Assembly (NCBI GenBank): GCA_963210315.1
Contig: OY723306.1
Coordinates: 1,502,787 to 1,566,786, forward strand
Source: Rhynchopus euleeides
Taxonomy: Eukaryota; Euglenozoa; Diplonemea; Diplonemida; Diplonemidae
Reading direction: 5' to 3'
Length of the DNA: 64,000 bases
Each line of letters starts with the position of its first letter. Position 1 is the stretch's first letter. The position numbers and the translations under genes were made by a program. Shown here one piece after another: positions 12,301 through 21,730 of this stretch. The notes beneath the pieces were generated by a model. That model was not told where the DNA came from, searched no databases, and saw only the letters and a program-made list of their open reading frames with translations.

Positions 12301-14421
12301 GGGCATCGATCTGCCTCACACGCCCTCCTTGCAGCACGATCCACCAGGCACAGCAAGGCTGGGCTGAGCCGCAGCGCCCGGCTCTCTTCCCAACCTGCGG
12401 CGGGGAGTCTTCTCAGGGGAGGGGGTGGGGTGGCAGCCCCAGATGGAGGTGGCCCTCCTGTTGGAGAGTATTATGCGCAGCATTCGCAGTTTTTGGTGCA
12501 TGTCAAAGCGTTGGGCTCTGCGTTTGAACCGGCGAGGCAGTTTGCGAGGAAGGGGGGGTTTCATGAAAACCTACTCCTTCTCGGGCTGGGGGGTGTGCCA
12601 CTCCATGGGGGGGGGGAGCCTGGGGAACCTCCCGAAGGCGGTGTCACCCCGGAGGCACCGAATCCATCCCCGTCGCAGCCGCACTGTGTGGTGCTTCCGG
12701 TGAACTACCTTGTCCCGAGTGTCCTATTTCCAGACTACTGCAGGATCCGCGTGGGGTTCTTCATGAAGGTGCGGAACGCCCCTTCCTCCGACATGTTCAC
12801 AGCCGCCTCCGATTTCTGCATCTCCCTCTCCGAGCAGAAGAAGGAGCAGGTCCAGGTCATCGAGGCGGGCGATATGAAGGAGCTCATCTGCCACCGCCTC
12901 GACCACATCACCCGGCCCCCGCAGGACCCCTCCACCTCCACCACCTCCTCCTCCTCCGCCACCCCTGCTCCCGGCCCTACCGCCACCCCAGCGAAGCTGG
13001 GAAGCGGGGGGGCTGGGAAAGGAGGGGGATCGTCGTCGCAGGAGGCGCAGCAGCAGCAGCAGCAGCAGGCGGTTATCGCACCGGATAGGGAGTATTTTTT
13101 CAACAAGACTGCGTTCATGCTGTACCGATTCCCCAAGGTGTGTGCGATGTGGCTGCGCAAGGTGAGGGAGCGGAGGGCCAGGCGGAAGATCCAGGAGCAC
13201 GTCGAGCGGAGCGCTTCGGGGAAGGGGAGCCTCCTGTCGCGGCTCCTCCACAGCGTCGTGCTGTACACCTTCCCCAACATGCCCCCCGCGTCTCTGGAGG
13301 CGATGTCCCAGCAGTACGTCGCGAAATTTCTCTCAGAACCCCCGCGCTGGGCGACGGCGCACCCCCCGGAGCTCCTCGACGAGGTGTGCGCCTCGTTCGA
13401 ATCCCTCAAGCCGGTGCAGCAGCACGGGAGGCAGAAGCTGCTCCCGAAAGAGTTTGCCACCGTGTCCTGCCCGCAGCTCACCGTCGGAGGTGGAGGGGGA
13501 GCAGGAGCAGCACGCCCCGCCACCTCGGCCCCCTTAGCCTGCTCCTCGGGGGACCCCCTCCGGACTACAGCAGCTGGAGGTGGAGGTGGGGGGGGAGGGG
13601 GTTCCACTGCGAAGGGTCCACCGAGGGGCGTGTTGTTCTGCGGCGGTGGTGAGGGTGATGGGATTGCCAGCAGCAGGCCTGTCTCGGTAGTGCTGCCTTC
13701 CGGGCATCACAGTCAAAGCGCTGCGAGGGGCGGTGCGGCGGCGCGTGGCGGGGGCGGGAAGTGGGCAGCCGCGGGGGGGGGCAGCATCGCGGTGGACGCC
13801 GCGGTGCCATCTCCCGTTGGGGCCTCCGTCGGAGCTGCCCCGCCACCCTCTGTCGCCCCGCCCCGCCTCCTCGAGACGGTCACGGGCAAGTGGGGTCTCG
13901 TCGGGTTTGCGGAGTTCTTGGAGGCAGTCGCGGAGGGGCACCGCGACAACCCGAGCCACGGCTGCCCCACCGCCAGCCCAGCTCGCTCCTCTCCGGCACC
14001 TCTTGCGGGAGCCCCCGGCGGGAGGGGGGGCGGTGGTGGCGGCGGGGGTGTGCCGAATGGCGCAGATGGTGGTGCGGATGCCGAGGGTGGCTGGGGCGAC
14101 GGGGCGCCCGTCCGCGAGGCCCTGCTGTCGCACTCCCGGCGGGCGAACCTCAGCAACGCGTCGGATCGTTCCGAGTTTCTCGACTTCTGCCATGGGCCCG
14201 GGCGGTATACGCTCAGCATCCGGCTCCCCGAGAACCCCTTCACCGCGCTGAAGGACAAGCAGGGCATGGCCTGCCAGCCGAGGGGCGCGTGTGCCCAGCC
14301 CGAGGGGTGTGCGGTTGTGGGGAGCGCCCCTCCCTTGGGAACCGGCTCCCCGATGGCGGGCCACTCCCGGCAGGACAGGGAGGCCCAGAGGGCACCGCCG
14401 CCGTCATGGGTTCCTTCATGA
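9310..14421 (+). CDS. Large low-complexity protein, 1703 aa, unknown
   Basis: One uninterrupted 1703-aa frame. I recognise no family. Conserved-looking blocks sit between long Gly, Pro, Ser, Gln and acidic runs. Block 1, residues about 55-130, includes MLVDGKWLPATSTFISARL and YRMKDIFRP. Block 2, about 490-560, is charged and helical (QQKLLREQIRYRRALREADAGF). Block 3 lies near 730-790 (AEEAMALSCCDALFKAML). Block 4, about 1120-1340, is the best globular stretch, with VNYLVPSVLFPDYCRIRVGF, ASDFCISLSEQKKEQVQVI and TAFMLYRFPKVCAMWLRKV. Block 5 is close to the C-terminus (RYTLSIRLPENPFTALKDK). There is no signal peptide or membrane segment. It may be a scaffold or regulatory protein. The first ATG is used, and the true start or small unrecognised introns are uncertain because the linkers are open in several frames. 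Confidence 0.6.
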   Translation: MATPPLLLPHPHTGLGQQRVVGGSEPGTSSARQSQSNNREGRSEETAEAAPTQVVFDASRLPPGVMLVDGKWLPATSTFISARLQYEDPWMERLVEMRGADNTITTTATSTTRENPPSSHRGYRMKDIFRPNEQLRSGRGVASRCGCAFYNTPTEGVHPVGARCGSGGGSQHPSCECDSSPALSSGGPCPLPLPLPLGGLAPPSLATNPYGEGCGSPCDYLAFFKNLRRKQKQNQNQNQRHRSAPPIPPVKNPPPPPPPPPPPPAAGEQQPLHLPPSAGHRRSSAVAVAVARRDPSPRAALRPAGGVRGRLGGRCSPVGSPGPLLGVAARGAAGRQRQQQRQGGASPSSPHDALRRAGGLCVGLPKKGGGIAPVCATLLRSFAGRGVLETRGGGGVAPTASTPSVTTSGGSRATFLTEMPQRQQEEGGGGVEDDDDYNHDEGEGTRDRPHSTCGSTPRTSPCVSRSEGGAGGSVGGGGGGGEEECATGSGAPSAAAAPPPPPLRCLSPGDEALLGEKGSLALTVSDVQQKLLREQIRYRRALREADAGFDAGVKKENRRNFPNSTAIARGGPGLPKQPPVSPRCASPHSRSAHLDQQQQQQPDGALLGTSWCSSSPSAPGGATATTPPPAAHRKVGGGGSSAADLPHLDRLAAALESYQGTAPSAVSAANPAAGLPQRYLPLGDGDAPTAAGGGGGGVRWAPDASQGQQQQSGRGACPAELPPAVASRVSTSLAVVYAKEAEEAMALSCCDALFKAMLHSIRTAAQSIQAEVSRKQAEIYFSGGAVDTSTTTAAATTGASPSSPSSSPRHRRQRAGSGNTNARNPTPHSPRHQPKGEKGVVVVGPSAAAAPSSSSSSSSSSSTSPTPPPPPPAGGGGTSGATASSLLRGVGGGGGGGGGGGGVGGAAKAPSTAAGLRWGSLFTASAMTHSAVGGGVAGGCGQQSATHAFTSEGLLTPTALLPTDLLRLGQGSSPGGYSPQLLKHLVGILCANAVERGGHRSASHALLAARSTRHSKAGLSRSARLSSQPAAGSLLRGGGGVAAPDGGGPPVGEYYAQHSQFLVHVKALGSAFEPARQFARKGGFHENLLLLGLGGVPLHGGGEPGEPPEGGVTPEAPNPSPSQPHCVVLPVNYLVPSVLFPDYCRIRVGFFMKVRNAPSSDMFTAASDFCISLSEQKKEQVQVIEAGDMKELICHRLDHITRPPQDPSTSTTSSSSATPAPGPTATPAKLGSGGAGKGGGSSSQEAQQQQQQQAVIAPDREYFFNKTAFMLYRFPKVCAMWLRKVRERRARRKIQEHVERSASGKGSLLSRLLHSVVLYTFPNMPPASLEAMSQQYVAKFLSEPPRWATAHPPELLDEVCASFESLKPVQQHGRQKLLPKEFATVSCPQLTVGGGGGAGAARPATSAPLACSSGDPLRTTAAGGGGGGGGGSTAKGPPRGVLFCGGGEGDGIASSRPVSVVLPSGHHSQSAARGGAAARGGGGKWAAAGGGSIAVDAAVPSPVGASVGAAPPPSVAPPRLLETVTGKWGLVGFAEFLEAVAEGHRDNPSHGCPTASPARSSPAPLAGAPGGRGGGGGGGGVPNGADGGADAEGGWGDGAPVREALLSHSRRANLSNASDRSEFLDFCHGPGRYTLSIRLPENPFTALKDKQGMACQPRGACAQPEGCAVVGSAPPLGTGSPMAGHSRQDREAQRAPPPSWVPS

Positions 14422-15094
14422 AACAGGGGGGTGTGGTGGTGGTGGTGGTGTTGTTGTTGCGGCTCGTATGGTCCGGAGATGTAGCGGGGATAGGGCATTT
14501 TCGTGTGTCGAGTGTACAAAAAAAGGAGGTGTGCATTTTGGCCGTGATTTTCCGTTATTCCTGCTGGGTCTAGCTGCCCTCTTTCTCTGTGGGGTTCACT
14601 TTGCGGGGCTCGGCGCCCCGCATCAACACAGTCCCCATGTGCCGGGGCTCATGTGTGTTTTGTCAGCTGTTTGATTCCAACTTTGCCTTCCGGGCTGCCT
14701 GCGCGGGTGCGCCTGTGTTTCCACAGGCACACCCCGCTTTGCCCCACCCCCGGCCCCTGCTGGCTATCCGATATCCCTCCTGCAGAGGCCTGTCGAGGGC
14801 GACCCCCCCCCCCCCCCCCAGCCGGAAGCGGGGTGCAATTCCTTGCAACCCTTCCCCACGTGCAACCCCCCTGCTTTCGAGTGCCTCTTTCGTTTGCAAC
14901 GAGTTGAACAGGTGCTCTCTCTGGCTGGCCCTGATTTCTTTGTGGCATTGTATTTGCCAGCTCTGCCCCCAAAAATAGGGGACTCTGCCATCCGGTGGCG
15001 GTTTCCCACGCGAGTCCTCCACACTCGGCGGCTCGACGCTACTGCAGACACTCGCTACCACCACCCCCTCCTCACCTTCCGTTGTTTACAGTTG
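14422..15094. other. Intergenic region
   Basis: About 670 bases holding the 3' flank of the large protein gene, an A-rich patch at 14516-14523 and a 16-base C run at 14803-14819. No coding or RNA gene is supported. Confidence 0.5.
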
Positions 15095-15823
15095 TCCAAC
15101 AAACATTGGTGGGGTAAAAATGTTGGTGGGGTAAAAACATTGGTGGGGTAAAAACTAAGGTGGATTTCAGGATTTCTCAGAGCTAAGGTGGGTTATTACC
15201 CCACCAATGTTTTTAACCCACCGATGTTTTTACCCCACGGCAGCAGAACACAATGGAATTTTTTTCAGAACTGTGGTGGGTGGGGTGAGTGCCTCATACA
15301 TCGCACGGTGCCTACGCGATCACATGTGTGGTTGGGGGCGTGGGCTGGTTGGGAGGCGGGGCGTGTGGGAGGGGGCGGGGGGTTGGGGACGGCTATCTTG
15401 CAAAGCGCAGCTCTCCTCAGCATCAGCAGAACAGCAGGTACCGACACCAGTAACCAGAAGTGTATACGCCATTGCATTCCGTACCCTGTGTCGGTACCTG
15501 CTGTTCTGCTGATGCTGAGGAGAGCTGCGCTTTGCAAGATAGCCGTCCCCAACCCCCCGCCCCCTCCCACACGCCCCGCCTCCCAACCAGCCCACGCCCC
15601 CAACCACACATGTGATCGCGTAGGCACCGTGCGATGTATGAGGCACTCACCCCACCCACCACATTTCTGAAAAAATCTCCATTGTGTTCTGCTGCCGTGG
15701 GGTAAAAACATCGGTGGGGTAGCAACATTGGTGGGTTAAAAACATTGGTGGGGTAAAAACTAAGGTGGATTTTAGGATTTTTTGGAGCTAAGGTGGGTTT
15801 TTATCCCACCAATGTTTGTTGGA
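15095..15823. mobile_element. Foldback (long inverted repeat) element
   Basis: The arms 15095-15447 and 15488-15823 are near-perfect reverse complements around a 40-base loop, so the element could fold into one 340-bp hairpin. The outer 100 bases of each arm carry several copies of TTGGTGGGGTAA separated by A-rich spacers, typical of binding-site iterons near transposon ends. The outermost bases are TCCAACAAACATTGG and its complement. The same frame of about 160 aa reads on both strands, which is a palindrome artefact and not a gene. The right end is 84 bases before the amine oxidase start. Related iterons occur at 32350-32465. No transposase is inside, so it is non-autonomous. Confidence 0.85.
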
Positions 15824-15907
15824 TGACTGTATTCATAGCCTCCTTGTAGCAGCTGGAGGACCCAGCATTCTCCCCCACCCCACCACACTTGCAGGTGCGG
15901 CACAGGC

Positions 15908-17854
15908 ATGGGCCTGCTGGCAAGGTTCCTTGCACTATGCAGCTGTGCCGTGGCCGCCCTCTGCTGGGCAGGCTGGGTGCTGCGGGCCCGCAATGAGAGC
16001 ATCGTTGTGATCGGGGCGGGCATCGCGGGCATCGCCGCTGCCCACGACCTCCGCGAGGCTGGCTACCGCGTCACCGTCGTCGAGGCGCGCGACCGAATCG
16101 GGGGGAGGATATACACAAACCGTGCCCTCGGCACGCCTATAGAGCTCGGCGCAGCCTTCATCCACAGCCCAGCGAGCAACCCTGTCACGGAACTGGCAGA
16201 GCGGTACAACATCACCACCCTGCCTTACAACTACTCGATGTGCAGCTTCTTCGGCGCCAGTGGGGAAAAGATCCCACCTGCAGAGGTTCTGCGCGGCGTC
16301 GCCTTCTTCAAGAAGGCCATATTCCATGACTTCATGGAGGAGCGTGACCAGTTCTCCTCTGGTTGGGACGAGCCGATGCGGACGACTCTTGAAAGGCTTG
16401 GGTTCTACGGGGGCCTGCAGGACGTGGAGAGGACGGTGTTTGACATCCTCTGCTTCCAACACATTGTGCAGGACCTGCAGGCCGAGCTGGACGGCGTCTC
16501 CTCCAGAGAGTATGAGCGCTCCTTCCGCTTCTCCCCCGACGGGAGATCCGACGATGAGAACGACCTTTTCGTCGCCTCCGGCTTCGACACCCTCCTCACC
16601 GCCCACCTCGGTGACACCCCGCTGCAGCTGTCATCGCCTGTCACCTCCATTGCTTACCAAGACCACCTCAGCCTGACTCTGGGCCTGCTAGACGTAACGG
16701 AGGCTGTGGTATCCTACACCAAAGACACTCTCCTGGGAGATTATTCACTCTACTCCGACTATGGGTCGGGACAGCCGCCTGAGGAAGGAGGGGGAGAAGA
16801 AGAAGAAGAAGCCAACGGTGCGACACCCCTGGGGAAGTGTAGTGGGGAGGCGGGGTGCAGGGGTGTGCGGCAGGGCGAGGAGCCGGTCAAAACTCGTGGA
16901 GGCGAGGGTGGTGGTGGGGGCGTCGGGTCCGGAGAGGGTGCGGCTGCGGCCGCGGCTTCAGAGGATGAGGAGGAATCCATCGCAGATGCGGTTCACCGCG
17001 CCAGGCTGTGTGAGGAGGTTGCCAACCACGCCTTCTATATGGTGGCCGCAACCTTGGAGGATGTGTTCCTCACAGCCACCGAGTGGTGGGTTCCCAGCAT
17101 CCTGCCCCGCCCCGGTGTCCTCCTCGAAGTGGCGGGTGATGGAGACGGGTCTGGGAGGCAGATACGTGCGTCGCATGCAGTGGTGACGCTCCCCATCGGG
17201 TGTCTGAAGAAGAAGCGGGTTGCGTTCGACCCGCCACTCCCGCCTCCGATGCTCAACGCGATATCGGATCTCAGCGTGAGCAGCGCATTTAAAGTCGCGC
17301 TCTGCTGGGAGGAGGCGTCGGTGTTCTGGAATGACAGCATCAACTACTTCCACAAATACCCGACGAACGGGAGGGGGAAGTGGGGGCGGGGCGAGTTCAT
17401 TGAGGTGGTGAACCTGCGGCAGCTCACCGGTGCGGGGTGCATGCTTGTGGAGGTGGAGACGGCATTCGCCAGCAGGCTCGCGGAGCTGCCGAAGGGGGAG
17501 GTGGTCGCCCGTGTGATGGAGGACATCAGGCTGGTGTACCCCGGGGCGCCTGATCCGGAGAAGGGGAGCATCGTTGCGGACTTCGCCACATCGCCCTACA
17601 GCGACGGGGGGTATGTGCACTGGCCCCCGGACACCGGTGTCGAGCACAGCGAGGAGTTTGAGTATCCGCTGTCGCGGCGTGTGTTCTGGGCTGGTGAGCA
17701 CACGCTCTGGGCCTTCTACGGCAATACGCACGGCGCATATCTCAGCGGGAGGCGGGCTGCGAGGCAGATCGTGGAGTGTCACAGGTGGATGACAGCCGTG
17801 CTGGTTGTCATGACGCTTGCCGCTGTGGCAGCCTTGTATCGGAGCTTCCGTTGA
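15908..17854 (+). CDS. Membrane-anchored flavin amine oxidase
   Basis: 648 aa without introns, of the monoamine/polyamine oxidase (amino_oxidase) superfamily, which oxidises amines with FAD and releases H2O2. The N-terminal FAD site is intact: IVVIGAGIAGIAAA at residues 32-45, a ribose-binding Glu in VVEARDRIGGRI, and LGAAFIHS. The C-terminal FAD motif is also present (FWAGEHT, then GAYLSGRRAA). Residues 1-25 form a hydrophobic signal or anchor and residues 627-645 a C-terminal membrane segment, so the enzyme is probably membrane-held. A Gly/Glu-rich insert occupies about residues 285-370 and is unusual for the family. The substrate cannot be read from sequence. A CTTGCAG acceptor-like site lies just before the start, and the foldback element ends 84 bases upstream. 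Confidence 0.88.
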   Translation: MGLLARFLALCSCAVAALCWAGWVLRARNESIVVIGAGIAGIAAAHDLREAGYRVTVVEARDRIGGRIYTNRALGTPIELGAAFIHSPASNPVTELAERYNITTLPYNYSMCSFFGASGEKIPPAEVLRGVAFFKKAIFHDFMEERDQFSSGWDEPMRTTLERLGFYGGLQDVERTVFDILCFQHIVQDLQAELDGVSSREYERSFRFSPDGRSDDENDLFVASGFDTLLTAHLGDTPLQLSSPVTSIAYQDHLSLTLGLLDVTEAVVSYTKDTLLGDYSLYSDYGSGQPPEEGGGEEEEEANGATPLGKCSGEAGCRGVRQGEEPVKTRGGEGGGGGVGSGEGAAAAAASEDEEESIADAVHRARLCEEVANHAFYMVAATLEDVFLTATEWWVPSILPRPGVLLEVAGDGDGSGRQIRASHAVVTLPIGCLKKKRVAFDPPLPPPMLNAISDLSVSSAFKVALCWEEASVFWNDSINYFHKYPTNGRGKWGRGEFIEVVNLRQLTGAGCMLVEVETAFASRLAELPKGEVVARVMEDIRLVYPGAPDPEKGSIVADFATSPYSDGGYVHWPPDTGVEHSEEFEYPLSRRVFWAGEHTLWAFYGNTHGAYLSGRRAARQIVECHRWMTAVLVVMTLAAVAALYRSFR

Positions 17855-18689
17855 TTCTAAACAATCAGCACATCAGGTTTGAAACGAGACATCACGACCA
17901 AGGCCCAGCCAAAAAGATGTCCTCAATGTGGGCAACGTGTGTTTTAAGTGCGGCGGGAGGTTGCTGAGTGTGCTGTCCCCCAAAAAAAGCGACACTGAGA
18001 CACCTCCCAACAACACCTGGCACTGCTCGATAACTATTCTCGCGGGTGTGGGTGTGCTGTGCGGGTGTGATCAGGAGTAGGGCGAGTAGGTGTGTCGGGG
18101 CATCGTTCTTTCCAAGGTGGCAGCAGTACTTCCAGCTCTCTCTGACGAAGAAAAGTCCGTCTTGCAACGGGCATGACTGGACCAGCATGCGCACCCCAGC
18201 AAGCTCTCCATCAGTCTATCAGCAGAGTCAGAGCGGTCTGCGGCTGCAGCTGCACTGCAGACGGTTTGCCAGTGTGGCGCTGCACCAGGCTCATGGAATG
18301 GGCGATGGATGGTAGCACGCCCTGCCGGCAAATCCAGCCGTGCCTGCGTCTCTTTCATTAGCCGCAGATACGCTTGGAGGTGCACACAGCGACCATGATA
18401 GCAGTACATTGGGCGTTGTGTCAGGTATATTATACCAGGCAGAATGCTCAATGGAGTGTGATAGTGTGGTAGCCCCCTTTTCTTCTGGCCCCCACACACC
18501 GCGGTTTGTTCAAAAAAAAGATTGGCTGGCAAGCCCGACTAATCGAAACCAGCGAAGGAAAATCAGTTTCCCCCATTCAGGACATGCCTTGGGGCTGTCA
18601 AAAAACAAGAAATTTTGAACGCAGTTGCCCCGGTTCCGCCAGGTCACCTTCACCCCCCCCCCCCCTCTCGTTGGCGCACGGTGGGATCT
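17855..18689. other. Intergenic region
   Basis: About 0.8 kb downstream of the amine oxidase. Composition is mixed and short frames on both strands lack any protein-like pattern. I see nothing identifiable. Confidence 0.45.
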
Positions 18690-18875
18690 TGTAAATTTTA
18701 CATGTATAACTACAAGTATATACATGTACCGTAAACGGAAATATTGTGGACCGGAATAAAGGTGAACCGTACTATAGTTGGAACGTAAAAAAGATGGAAC
18801 AAATGGGATTTTTCCGGAACTTGGAACATTTTTACGGTCCACCTATTTTACGGTTGGGATAGTGGACTTGGCGTT
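18690..18875 (+). repeat. GGACCGTAA-family repeat, copy 1 (left of DDE_1 gene)
   Basis: An AT-rich island in GC-rich DNA: ACATGTA palindromes, CCGTAAACGG, then a unit of about 65 bases at 18777-18841 running from GGAACGTAAAAAAGATGG to TTTTTACGGTCCA. The same unit and the ACATGTA/CCGTAAACGG module recur at 22090-22335 in mirrored order, so the two flank the DDE_1 transposase gene like transposon ends. A further part-copy lies at 28725-28835. Confidence 0.6.
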
Positions 18876-18898
18876 TTTTTTTTTTTTTTTTTTTACGA

Positions 18899-18927
18899 GT
18901 TCCTTCGCGACGAAGTCGCGAAGGAAC
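18899..18927. repeat. Perfect 13-bp hairpin
   Basis: GTTCCTTCGCGAC, a GAA loop, then its exact complement. It abuts the small inverted-repeat element that follows. A degenerate version precedes the second copy of that element near 56685-56722. Confidence 0.8.
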
Positions 18928-18930
18928 CAA

Positions 18931-19046
18931 GGAAATCGTACGACTGAAGCTTCAGGATTAACACCACAGGGCCTCAACAGTCCGGAACTGTTCTCCCACA
19001 GTTTCTGCAGGGTGTACTACACTAAAGCGAAAGGAGTACGATTTCC
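18931..19046. mobile_element. Small inverted-repeat element (MITE-like), copy 1
   Basis: 116 bp bounded by GGAAATCGTAC and its exact inverse GTACGATTTCC. The interior has CACAGGGCCTCAACA and GTCCGGAACTGTTC. A second copy at 56726-56889 shares both ends and these internal blocks. No coding capacity. Confidence 0.75.
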
Positions 19047-19507
19047 CTGAATTTTCCGGGCACTGATTCACGAATTTACATCTGGAGGGAGCCCGGTGGT
19101 CTCAGCTTCTGTCTGCGCGCCTTGCCGTACTGAGGCTGCTTATGTGGGCTAGCGCAGCAGGTTCTACCTTTACTTCTACCGGAACGCTCCTTGCATGGTA
19201 CTACACGGAACAATGTTCGGGGCCCGTGAATTCCAAATCTCCGTTGGAATTCGTAAGTGAGGGGGTTGGGGCGGACTTACAGACGACAACGTCGTCAGTC
19301 TCCCGACAACCGTGGCGTGTGAGTTTGGGGTGGTATCTCGAAATATGTCTCGTTCGGCCTTGAGAGACTCCAGATGCTAGTCACGCGCTCGCCCCCGCCC
19401 CCCCCCCTCTCCATGTCCCTCTCCGTTGCCGCCTCGCCTTGTTGTTTTCGTTGATCTTTCCGCTGTCCTCACGCACTTTCCCCCAGTTTGCAGGGACACG
19501 CACACAC
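19047..19507. other. Leader region of the DDE_1 transposase gene
   Basis: About 460 bases with no protein-like frame. It ends in a C/T-rich tract (19395-19490) with CAG at 19490-19492, close to the transposase start. Confidence 0.4.
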
Positions 19508-21730
19508 ATGCCTCCAAAGCGTGAACCGAAGCAGAAGAGCATGTTGCTCTTCACGGTGCCCCGTGCAGCGTACACCCCCGGCAGCAACGGCGCTTGTCCG
19601 ATTTCGCGGGCTGAGGCTGAAAGTGTGACGCGTGCAGTGCGCGACCAGCAGGCATCCTCACAGGGGCCTACCGGCGGTGGTGACTGGAGCCCGGCCGAAA
19701 AGCTGGAGATCGGCCGGAAGGTGGTGGAGGGGAAGCTCTCGGCAGTCGTTGCCGATTGGAACGCCCCTCTCGCAGGACGGAGGAAGCTCTCGAAGAGCTC
19801 CGCCTCCCGTTTTGCGACCCTCTACCGGGAAGAGCTGGGCAAGCGGAAGCGTGCCGCAGCTCTTCTCGGTGAGGTGACAGAGGAGGTGGTGCTTCCCCCC
19901 CCGCAGAAGCGCGGCCGGCCCGCAATCCTCACCGACAGCGAGGAGACCAGGCTGATGCAGTTGTTGCGCGCCCTGAGGCGGTGCGGGACGCAGGTTTCAG
20001 CTGAGACTGTGTCCGCCTCCGCGCGAGGCCTGGTGAGTGCCAGCAGTGATCCAAGCAGGATTGATTCTGAGACAGCTCTCGGCACGGAATGGGCTCGGAA
20101 GTACCTCGCTGCGCAGGGATGGACCTTGCGAATGCGGACAACGGCGGTGTGCCACAGTCCGGGTTTGCTGGAACGGGCCAAGGCTGAGTTCGAGGGGGAG
20201 GTGCAACGTCTGAGGGCACAGCACAACATCCCAGATGATTTGGTGGTGAATGTCGACCACACTGCCCTTCCCCTCCTGCCAGGTACCACAAAGACCTTCG
20301 ACAAGAAGGGCGCGTCATACGTGCCGCTCTCGAAGTCCGACGAAAAGAAGGCGATTACGGGTGTATTCGGCGCCAGTGCGACCGGCGATCTCCTCCCTGT
20401 CCAGCTGATATACGGTGGCCTAACTTCCCGCTCACACGGACGCTTCGAGGAGGAGTACCTGGAGACGTACGGGGAAACCTGGCACTTGACTGCCAATCCG
20501 AAACACTGGGCGTCCGAAGCAACCACCCTCAAATACATCGAGAAGGTGTTGGTGCCATACCTCACGGGTGTCAAAGAGACCAAGGGGCTCGGGGAGGAGC
20601 AGAAATCCTTGTTGATCATCGACAAGTTCACGGGCCAACAGACCGAGAAGGTTGCTGCAGCACTCGCAGAGAGCGGCATCGTGACTGTCGATATTCCTCC
20701 GGGGTTTACTGCTTTCTTGCAGCCGCTGGACCTGGGCTTCAATGCCTACATCAAGAAATACCTCCGCGAAAAGTTCTCGAAGTGGTACACCGGTGTCTGC
20801 ACCAAGCTGTTCCGGCGTGACGAGAAGAGGAAAACCCGTGCCCTTGCGAAAACTGGCACCCCTTTCCTCTTCGCAGGGATGGGGTCGCATGAAGTGATGG
20901 TGTACGATTCGTCCGTGAAGACAGCCGCCTTCCGCAACGCAGTCCTTGCCGGCACAAGGGCAAGCATCGTGGTGTCTCCGGGTTGTGCGGACTGGGTTCA
21001 CCCTGGGGACAACGCGAGTGGGTGGTACGCCCTGCGTGCTGTGGAGCTGTGTCTCAACAGCTACGGCGTGCGGAAGGCCTACCTCCCGAAGGTCAAGGAT
21101 GCTCTCAACCTGCTCGAGAAGGTGATCCCCACTGACACGGAAGGCATTCCCGGCGCACAGGATGCTGTTCAGCAGGTGCTGGAGGAACTGCGTTCTGCGA
21201 ATGGTGACGCTGCGCAGTTCACCGAGGCACAGCGCCTCCCATACCCCGCCGCCCAGGCTGCTGTGGGCGCACTCAACCGGGAGTACTACACCAGTGTGAG
21301 GCTGATCACCCTGTCCGAGGTGCAGTGGGCCGCGAGCCTCACGGAGATCCGTTCCGGGCCGCTGATCGTGTTCGACGCGGAGAACCTGCATTTCGTGTCG
21401 TTCGTCGCCCAGAACCCTGAGCTCGACGACCAGGAGTTGATGGCTGACCTGGCCAGGACGACGAAGGTGACCGCCGCGGACATGCGCGACCGCCATCTCG
21501 CCTGGCTGTGCCGTGGGTTCAGCAAGGTGAAGCCGAGCTCCGTCGTGAAAACGTTCGTCCGCGCTGGCATCATCGCCGACCCCGGAACGCTCGCAGCAAG
21601 TACCGATGATGCTGTTGCTGACTACGACCCTCCAACCGAGGTGCACCCGGACGCAGCGCTGACGACCCCCGCAGAATTGGCAGAGATGGAGAGGATCCTG
21701 TCGTCACTCGACTTCAGTGCTGAGTGCTGA
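19508..21730 (+). CDS. DDE_1 (pogo/Tigger/jerky-like) transposase
   Basis: 740 aa from the ATG at 19508 (MPPKREPKQKS). The open frame extends 23 codons further upstream but reads there like leader sequence. The N-terminal third has a basic helix-turn-helix region (LSKSSASRFATLYREEL, then an RGRPAILTDSE arm). The DDE_1 superfamily endonuclease core follows: first Asp in NVDHTALPLLPG (about residue 250), second in LLIIDKFTGQ (about 370), third in LQPLDLGFNAYIKKYL (about 407). All three catalytic Asp residues are present and the frame is intact, so the protein could be active. The GGACCGTAA repeats at 18690-18875 and 22090-22335 lie in mirrored order on either side and may mark the transposon ends. 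The single-exon + orientation matches host genes, but the context is transposon-rich. Confidence 0.88.
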   Translation: MPPKREPKQKSMLLFTVPRAAYTPGSNGACPISRAEAESVTRAVRDQQASSQGPTGGGDWSPAEKLEIGRKVVEGKLSAVVADWNAPLAGRRKLSKSSASRFATLYREELGKRKRAAALLGEVTEEVVLPPPQKRGRPAILTDSEETRLMQLLRALRRCGTQVSAETVSASARGLVSASSDPSRIDSETALGTEWARKYLAAQGWTLRMRTTAVCHSPGLLERAKAEFEGEVQRLRAQHNIPDDLVVNVDHTALPLLPGTTKTFDKKGASYVPLSKSDEKKAITGVFGASATGDLLPVQLIYGGLTSRSHGRFEEEYLETYGETWHLTANPKHWASEATTLKYIEKVLVPYLTGVKETKGLGEEQKSLLIIDKFTGQQTEKVAAALAESGIVTVDIPPGFTAFLQPLDLGFNAYIKKYLREKFSKWYTGVCTKLFRRDEKRKTRALAKTGTPFLFAGMGSHEVMVYDSSVKTAAFRNAVLAGTRASIVVSPGCADWVHPGDNASGWYALRAVELCLNSYGVRKAYLPKVKDALNLLEKVIPTDTEGIPGAQDAVQQVLEELRSANGDAAQFTEAQRLPYPAAQAAVGALNREYYTSVRLITLSEVQWAASLTEIRSGPLIVFDAENLHFVSFVAQNPELDDQELMADLARTTKVTAADMRDRHLAWLCRGFSKVKPSSVVKTFVRAGIIADPGTLAASTDDAVADYDPPTEVHPDAALTTPAELAEMERILSSLDFSAEC

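Noticed and set aside
15188..15711. Matching 148-160 aa frames on both strands
   Set aside because: Produced by the inverted-repeat arms of the foldback element; no protein character.
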